Below, one piece after another: positions 59,221 to 64,000 of a stretch of DNA of 64,000 nucleotides (position 1 is the first letter of the stretch; each line of letters begins with the position of its first letter). The translations under genes were made by a program, and so were the position numbers. Below the pieces are notes generated by a model that saw only the letters and a list, made by a program, of their open reading frames with translations, did no database searches and was not told the origin of the DNA. Location of the stretch: positions 1 to 64,000 of the forward strand of contig NZ_FUYB01000016.1 in the NCBI RefSeq assembly GCF_900167255.1, read 5' to 3'. This DNA comes from Thiothrix eikelboomii. Its GTDB lineage: Bacteria > Pseudomonadota > Gammaproteobacteria > Thiotrichales > Thiotrichaceae.

Positions 59221-60939
59221 CTAATAGCCGAAGCTACGCGAACCGGCAAATACCCATTCAATCAGATCATCATGCGCACCCCGTACCGAAGCACGTGCAC
59301 GGGGATCATTATGCAAAATCGAGACCACATAGGTTTGCCCATCAGCGGCTTGCAAATATCCCGCGATGGCACGGACATCGCGTAAAGTTCCGGTTTTGAA
59401 ACGCCCACGTCCCGCAAGGCTCGAGTTTTTCATCCGATTTTTTAGTGTACCATCTACACCTAATACCGCCATTGAACTCATTAAATCATTGCGATAAGGG
59501 CTATTATAGGCATCTACTAACATTTCACCCATGTGGCGCGGAGTAATTTGCTCAATTCTGCTTAAACCAGAACCATTTTCTAAGCGTAACTCAGGAAAAG
59601 CCAAGCCGCGTGATTCTAACCATTGCCCGATGGCTTGCGCCCCTTTTTGCGGTGTCCCCGGAGCACCTAATTGCTTAGCGCCCACGGATAATAGAATTTG
59701 GCGCGCCATGACGTTATTACTGTCTTTATTGACTTCAACGATAATTTCACGCAAAGGGCGGGAACGATGGGTATACACCAATTGTGCTGATGCGGGTGTG
59801 CCAGCGCGAGCGAAGCTACCCTGCATTTGCCCACCCATTTCGCCGACCCAAATCTTCCAGAAGCTGCCGAATAGATTAACATTTAAGGCTTGGCGTGCTT
59901 GGGCGCTACTCGGCATCACTGGGCAGATTTTTTGGATCTTGCCTTTTAAATCTTTGAACTCATAGCAACTGCCCCGCTCTTGATAGAGAATAGCTTCGGG
60001 TTGCGCATTATACGCAGCGTTTGCATTGCCATCAAAAGCGCCGGGGTCTTGATAAGGCACATTAAAAAAGCCCGTATCCGCCACTAAATTCCCTTTGATA
60101 TTGTTAATGCCCCGCGCTCGCAGCGCTTGGAGCATTTGCCGAAAATCCGTTTCTGCAAATTGTGGATTGCCGTAGCCGCGAATAATCACATCACCATACA
60201 AGGTGCCGCCAGTCACATTGCCATTTGTGTAAATTTCGGTAGGCCAACGATAATCAGGGCCAAGAATACCTAAAGCTGCATAGGTAGTGACCAACTTCAT
60301 AGTAGAAGCTGGCGTTTGCGGGTTATCTGCATTGGCTGTAAGCAAAGCGGGTTGACCACCTCCGGCTAAACGGACATAAGCCCCCATCCCTGCTTCAGAC
60401 ACACCACTGGCGCGCAGACTACCCGCAACTTGATCCGGTAAGCGTGTAAAGCGCCCAGGGCCGGTATACATACGCCCAGCAGCAAACTGGGCCACCGGAC
60501 GACTGTCTTGACGCGCATACGTATTCAGTGCAGGTGGCGTACTAAACTGTTGTTGGACACGCTCCATGCGCTGACGTTGCTGAGCACGTAAGTCACGGGA
60601 GCGCTGTTGCATCGCTAATTGCTGTTGACGGGCATTTTCCGCTTCCTGCTCACGTTCCCGCCGTTGCTCTGCCAGCCGTTGCAACGCCGCTTCTTGGCGT
60701 TGGGCTTCTTGAGCTTGTTGTGCTTGTTGTGCCCGTTGTTGTTCTTGCCAACGCAATTGCTGGTTATAACGTTGTGCATTGACTTGCTGCTGCTGTTGTT
60801 GAGCAACATAACGCTGCGCGGGTGGAGCTGAAGTTAAATCTTCGGCTGCCGGAATAATAGGACGTGGCGCAGGTGCAGTTCCACAGGCACTCAACAGCGC
60901 TGAGCAAACAGCAATGACACTGAGACGTAAAGTTAGCAT
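59221..60939 (-). CDS. dacB: PBP4-type D-Ala-D-Ala carboxypeptidase/endopeptidase, lipoprotein form with Gln-rich coiled coil
   Basis: Peptidoglycan hydrolase, S13 family. The start at 60939 (MLTLRLSVIAVCSALLSACG) has GGGGGA upstream and gives a lipobox LLSAC at Cys19. Residues about 45-130 are Gln/Arg-rich and helical, probably a coiled-coil spacer, which is not normal in PBP4. Active-site motifs: SxxK in PASTMKLV, SNN in VNKDSNNVMARQ and KTG in GRFKTGTLRD. GSGLSRIEQITPRHMGEML is a family block. 572 residues against 477 for E. coli DacB, the extra being the spacer. Confidence 0.9.
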   Translation of the reverse strand: MLTLRLSVIAVCSALLSACGTAPAPRPIIPAAEDLTSAPPAQRYVAQQQQQQVNAQRYNQQLRWQEQQRAQQAQQAQEAQRQEAALQRLAEQRREREQEAENARQQQLAMQQRSRDLRAQQRQRMERVQQQFSTPPALNTYARQDSRPVAQFAAGRMYTGPGRFTRLPDQVAGSLRASGVSEAGMGAYVRLAGGGQPALLTANADNPQTPASTMKLVTTYAALGILGPDYRWPTEIYTNGNVTGGTLYGDVIIRGYGNPQFAETDFRQMLQALRARGINNIKGNLVADTGFFNVPYQDPGAFDGNANAAYNAQPEAILYQERGSCYEFKDLKGKIQKICPVMPSSAQARQALNVNLFGSFWKIWVGEMGGQMQGSFARAGTPASAQLVYTHRSRPLREIIVEVNKDSNNVMARQILLSVGAKQLGAPGTPQKGAQAIGQWLESRGLAFPELRLENGSGLSRIEQITPRHMGEMLVDAYNSPYRNDLMSSMAVLGVDGTLKNRMKNSSLAGRGRFKTGTLRDVRAIAGYLQAADGQTYVVSILHNDPRARASVRGAHDDLIEWVFAGSRSFGY

Positions 60940-61197
60940 GTAAATAAATCCCCCGATCGTTTCCATCATGCTCGGTTTAAGGGTCTTAGGTTAGAAGCTG
61001 CTAATTAAAAAAACAAGCTTCGTTACGGATTAAGGCTGCGCAATATGCTTAGGTCTAAATAAATAGCCCCTGAACGTATTAATTAAATAAGGATTTAGCG
61101 GCCGTTGTATTAATACCACTGCGAAAATACAACAATCAATTTTAAAAACTTATGGTATTTTCGCCCGAAAGTAACAACTTATTAGGGGATACATAAT
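60940..61197. promoter_or_regulatory. Upstream region of the RlpA-like gene with inverted repeat
   Basis: Divergent region with the perfect inverted repeat GTTGTATT (61104-61111) / AATACAAC (61126-61133), spacing 14 bases, about 65 bases before the start. It may be a regulator site. TATTAGGGGA at about 61181-61190 supplies the ribosome-binding site for the next gene. Confidence 0.4.
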
Positions 61198-61602
61198 ATG
61201 AAGCAAGCTTTCGTCTCCATGTTAGGGGCGCTACTCATTCTGATGTGTACAACCAGCGAAGCAGCGACTAAACACTCGATTGCTACGAATAAACCATCAG
61301 CCGCTAAGGTTGGTATTGTTGGAATGGCTTCATTTTATGCCAAAAAATTTCACGGCCGTTTTACCGCCAGCGGCCAACGTTATGATAATAATGGTTTCAC
61401 AGCAGCGCATGGTCGCTTACCTTTTGGCACTAAGTTGAAAGTGACTAATTTACGCAATAAGCGCTCAGTCGTGGTCACGGTGAATGACCGAGGTGGCTTT
61501 CATGCCTATGGTCGAATTATTGATTTATCGCGGGCGGCGGCTAAAGAGCTAGGTATGATTAGCCGAGGTACTGCTAAAGTGAAATTAGAAATCCTAAAGT
61601 AG
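61198..61602 (+). CDS. RlpA-like double-psi beta-barrel protein
   Basis: Secreted (signal FVSMLGALLILMCTTSEAA). The DPBB domain covers most of the mature protein: GMASFYAKKFHGRFTASGQR, FTAAHGRLPFGTKLKVTNLR and VTVNDRGGFHAYGRIIDLSR, including the catalytic-type Asp of ND(R)G. RlpA relatives are lytic transglycosylases acting on denuded glycan at the septum. No SPOR domain is present. 134 residues, a minimal version. Confidence 0.88.
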   Translation: MKQAFVSMLGALLILMCTTSEAATKHSIATNKPSAAKVGIVGMASFYAKKFHGRFTASGQRYDNNGFTAAHGRLPFGTKLKVTNLRNKRSVVVTVNDRGGFHAYGRIIDLSRAAAKELGMISRGTAKVKLEILK

Positions 61603-61645
61603 TGCTAAAATAAACCATTTAGTCTCTTGCGGATACTCAGGTTTC

Positions 61646-62470
61646 ATGAAGTTTAAGTTAGTGCTAGCCCTAATCGCGGGCTTATTCACGTGGACAGGAA
61701 TGGCTCAGGCCGTTGACTGTGCCGCTGTTCGAGCGCGTTTTCAATGTGATGCCGCCACCCACTACCCCCTGCATTTAAGTTTTGATGATGGCCCTGCCTT
61801 GCAAACGACTGAAGTACTTCAGGTTTTAAAGCAAGAAAAAATCCCTGCAACCTTTTTTGTGATCGCCAATAAAGTCGACTGCCCAGCCCTTGAAAAGCAA
61901 TGCAAGGCCGAACATGGCTCTAAGATCCAAGCTTGCCTACAGCCTAAGCAAGAGTGTGAGCAACGCCGCCAGATTTTGCTGCAAGCTAAACGAGCTGGGC
62001 ATGTGATTGGTTCACACTCCTATGAACATTTGCGCTATTCAGAAGTAGAGCAAGGCTTGATGCGTGAACATTTTCGCTTAGCACGGCAAGTACTTGATCC
62101 CTATTTGAATACGACACCCCCTCTATTTCGCTTATCTTATGGAGATGGTTGGTTTAACCGTCAGCAACACCCACAAGTCTTAGCAGCGTTGAAAGCAAAT
62201 GGTTTTCAGCATATTGCTTGGCAGTTGTCCGCCTTTGATTGGGATGAAAATAACCAACAAGGGGATAAAATTCTCACTAATGTGCTGGAGCAAGTGTGTA
62301 AGCGGCGACAAGGAGGTGTGGTGCTCTTTCATGATGGTGTTCACGACCAACTGCACACAGGCCGCTTATTTACCACGACGCATTTAAAAGACTGGATTCC
62401 TTCCTTGCGTTGTGTGGTGGATTTCAAACCGCTATCTTTCTTCGAAACAGGTTATACTCAGCGCCGTTAA
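61646..62470 (+). CDS. Secreted polysaccharide deacetylase (NodB-type)
   Basis: Signal peptide ALIAGLFTWTGMAQA. NodB fold: LHLSFDDGPALQTTEVLQVL (Asp pair), PATFFVIANKV, VIGSHSYEHLRYSEVEQGL (metal His-x3-His), RLSYGDGWFNRQQHP in place of the usual RPPYG, and VVLFHDGVHD. An insertion of about 40 residues with several Cys (CPALEKQCKAEHGSKIQACL) lies between strands 2 and 3, probably disulfide-linked. 274 residues. It acts in the periplasm or outside, deacetylating peptidoglycan or another glycan. Confidence 0.87.
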   Translation: MKFKLVLALIAGLFTWTGMAQAVDCAAVRARFQCDAATHYPLHLSFDDGPALQTTEVLQVLKQEKIPATFFVIANKVDCPALEKQCKAEHGSKIQACLQPKQECEQRRQILLQAKRAGHVIGSHSYEHLRYSEVEQGLMREHFRLARQVLDPYLNTTPPLFRLSYGDGWFNRQQHPQVLAALKANGFQHIAWQLSAFDWDENNQQGDKILTNVLEQVCKRRQGGVVLFHDGVHDQLHTGRLFTTTHLKDWIPSLRCVVDFKPLSFFETGYTQRR

Positions 62471-62490
62471 ATTCAAGCGGAGTATCGGAG

Positions 62491-63534
62491 ATGGACAGGC
62501 AACCGCGCGCTGTTTCACTGATTTCTGGTGGGCTAGATTCTATGCTCGCGACGAAAGCAGTGCTTGAACAGGGTGTGCATGTAGAAGGAATTAATTTCTT
62601 CACGGGCTTTTGTGTTGAGGGTCATACCCATGCGATTCGCAAACAAGAGCGCGATAAACCCAAGCGCAATAATTCGCTTTGGGTGGCTGAGCAATTGGGG
62701 ATCAAGCTCCATATCATTGATATTGTTGAAGACTATAAAGAAGTGGTGCTCAACCCCAAACATGGTTACGGGGCTAACCTCAATCCTTGTCTAGATTGCA
62801 AAATCTTTATGGTAAAAAAAGCCAAAGAATGGCTGATCCAACATGATTTCGATTTTATTATCACTGGTGAAGTGATTGGGCAGCGGCCAATGTCGCAGCG
62901 TGCTTTTACCATGCCGATTGTCGCAGCGGAATCAGGAGCCGATGATTTATTACTACGGCCGTTATCTGCACAAAACTTACCCGCTAGCCGTGCTGAACGC
63001 GAAGGTTGGGTCAAGCGCGAACAATTATTCGGTTTCAGTGGGCGCAGTCGCAAACCACAGATCGCACTGGCCAATCAATGGGGTATTCAGGAGTATGCAC
63101 AACCGGCGGGTGGCTGCTGCTTTTTAACCGATGCCAATTATTCAGATAAATTACGTGATCTTTGGGCGCATCGCCCGAGCCGCCAGTATGAGCTGGATGA
63201 TATTATGCTGCTAAAAATTGGGCGGCATTTGCGGCCACGCCCGCATTTTAAAATGATTTTATCGCGTGAAGAAGGTGAAACTAACTTTCTGGAAGGCTAT
63301 AAAAATGAATTTATGTGGATTAAAACCGCCAGTTGTTCAGGTCCACTGGTTTTGTTGGATGGTGATAATCTGACCGAAGATGATATTCGCTTAGCCGCTG
63401 AGTTGGCGGCTCGCTATAGCAAGGGTAAAGATGCAGCTGAAGTGGTATGCAAGGTCGCTCGCCCACGGGAAGACTACACGGAGCTGAGGGTGAAGCCCTT
63501 CAGTGAGCCGATTCCAGCGGCATGGTTACTTTAA
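62491..63534 (+). CDS. PP-loop ATPase, tRNA thiolation (MnmA/ThiI)-like, with NFACT-R-like C-terminal domain
   Basis: ATP-pyrophosphatase of the tRNA-thiouridine group: PP-loop SLISGGLDSMLATKAV (residues 9-24), then NPCLDCKIFMVKKAKEW (Cys-x2-Cys), FIITGEVIGQRPMSQRAF and the AGGCCFLTD block (second Cys pair). The C-terminal 120 residues (LKIGRHLRPRPHFKMILSRE, PREDYTELRVKPFSEPIP) resemble the NFACT-R-type RNA-binding module. ATG 62491 has CGGAG close upstream; the frame is open to 62410. 347 residues. Substrate not established; a Cys-mediated sulfur-transfer role on tRNA is the best guess. Confidence 0.75.
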   Translation: MDRQPRAVSLISGGLDSMLATKAVLEQGVHVEGINFFTGFCVEGHTHAIRKQERDKPKRNNSLWVAEQLGIKLHIIDIVEDYKEVVLNPKHGYGANLNPCLDCKIFMVKKAKEWLIQHDFDFIITGEVIGQRPMSQRAFTMPIVAAESGADDLLLRPLSAQNLPASRAEREGWVKREQLFGFSGRSRKPQIALANQWGIQEYAQPAGGCCFLTDANYSDKLRDLWAHRPSRQYELDDIMLLKIGRHLRPRPHFKMILSREEGETNFLEGYKNEFMWIKTASCSGPLVLLDGDNLTEDDIRLAAELAARYSKGKDAAEVVCKVARPREDYTELRVKPFSEPIPAAWLL

Positions 63535-63542
63535 GCGTACAC

Positions 63543-63567
63543 ACTGCCAGTTGATTCAGCTGGCAGT
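63543..63567 (+). terminator. Hairpin after the PP-loop gene
   Basis: An 8-bp stem, ACTGCCAG (63543-63550) with CTGGCAGT (63560-63567), 9 bases after the stop and followed by ATTCATG. A modest terminator; it also lies downstream of the opposing DUF2892 gene. Confidence 0.5.
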
Positions 63568-63603
63568 ATTCATGCAAGGCGGGTATTTAGCCTCTATTTG
63601 CCG

Positions 63604-63807
63604 CTATTTAAAAGCACAACCCGTTTGAAAGCCCATTTTTTTGAAAATCATCGCAGCTGGGCAGAAGCCTGTGAAAGCAGATTGCAATAAATTCAAGCCT
63701 ACAAAGCCCGTGAGCCATAACCAATTCATATTGTGATAAACCGCCAGTAATACACTGAGCAGCACGATCACCCCTGCCATGGCAAATACCATTCTGTCTA
63801 CCGTCAT
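63604..63807 (-). CDS. DUF2892 (YgaP-like transmembrane) protein
   Basis: Small membrane protein with two helices: [20 protein letters not shown] and [20 protein letters not shown], followed by [16 protein letters not shown]. This equals the transmembrane tail of the rhodanese YgaP, here without the rhodanese domain. ATG 63807 is chosen over an ATG 10 codons earlier because of the GAGAGA upstream. 67 residues. Commonly linked to sulfur or arsenic metabolism, but its role is unknown. Confidence 0.82.
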   Translation of the reverse strand: MTVDRMVFAMAGVIVLLSVLLAVYHNMNWLWLTGFVGLNLLQSAFTGFCPAAMIFKKMGFQTGCAFK

Positions 63808-63941
63808 CTTAGTCTCTCTCATGTGTTTGATATTCATTATATTAGAATATAATTATAAAAAGATCTAGACTCAAATCGACGGAGTATCACTCATTGCTAG
63901 CCTAGCAGGCTAAGCCCGCCCTCCCCACCGCTTAAATACCG

Positions 63942-64000
63942 TTAACTCGGGCGACAAACACTCAATTTACGAATTAAATCTTCGACTTCTTCTGGGCTAA
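63942..64000 (-). CDS. C-terminal fragment of an unidentified gene (cut by window edge)
   Basis: The minus-strand frame reads ...SPEEVEDLIRKLSVCRPS then stop at 63942-63944. Codon use and the amphipathic helix pattern look real, but there is too little to name it. The 5' part is beyond 64000. Confidence 0.45.
   Translation of the reverse strand, partial: SPEEVEDLIRKLSVCRPS

Noticed and set aside
1-64000. tRNA, rRNA or known riboswitches
   Set aside because: I looked in all gaps over 100 bases for T-loop motifs (GGTTCGANTCC) and conserved riboswitch cores and found none; a covariance-model scan would be decisive.

Overview
The window reads as chromosome of a gammaproteobacterium of roughly 46-47% GC by eye, most likely a filamentous sulfur oxidiser of the Thiothrix/Thiotrichaceae type. 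Supporting signs are a glycine/asparagine-rich secreted protein that looks like a sulfur globule protein (55071-55574), the gammaproteobacterial hslVU, argS, cmoM and murU/amgK genes, and a complete D-/L-lactate oxidation locus. The genus is an inference. I see no rRNA, tRNA, CRISPR array or prophage.

Layout. 1-687: broken 5' part of an IS200/IS605-type tnpB. 992-5708: ilvD, a BON-MscS channel and an RhlE-type helicase. 6021-11811: polyamine locus (puuC-like aldehyde dehydrogenase, GntR regulator, puuA-like glutamine synthetase, agmatinase, class-I glutamine amidotransferase). 11854-19007: a zinc-ribbon membrane protein, yidD-hisI-DUF971-hslU-hslV, an unlisted 40-residue membrane peptide, a DUF3299-type protein, a VanZ-like protein and a patatin. 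19074-25052: a five-gene minus-strand operon that looks like a dismembered copper amine oxidase. It encodes the oxidase N-domains as a free secreted protein, a catalytic-domain pseudoenzyme, a second catalytic-domain protein with two extra C-terminal modules, a YtkA/FixH-like lipoprotein and a MauG-type di-heme protein.

25345-38070: AI-2E-family transporter, degenerate kinase-like membrane protein, cmoM, a giant CHAT protease (about 1980 residues) with two alpha/beta-hydrolase domains, two divergently transcribed DUF6174-like proteins, and an orphan cytosine-5 methyltransferase. 38096-45240: lutC-lutB-lutA, a THEM6-like thioesterase and an FCD-type regulator, divergent from an FAD/Fe-S D-lactate dehydrogenase; two strong ATTGGTA-n-TACCAAT palindromes lie between them. 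45274-54860: aspartyl protease lipoprotein, hexapeptide acetyltransferase, MFS transporter, murU-amgK peptidoglycan recycling, a choline-kinase-like phosphotransferase, Gfo/Idh/MocA and SDR dehydrogenases, pyrC. 55071-64000: sulfur-globule-like protein, hipBA with two operators, argS, a lipoprotein PBP4 with a Gln-rich coiled coil, RlpA-like DPBB protein, polysaccharide deacetylase, a PP-loop tRNA-thiolation-like enzyme and a DUF2892 protein.

The two strongest candidates for something undescribed are the split amine-oxidase/MauG operon and the CHAT/double-hydrolase gene facing a pair of DUF6174-like genes. All assignments come from reading motifs by eye; no database search was run.
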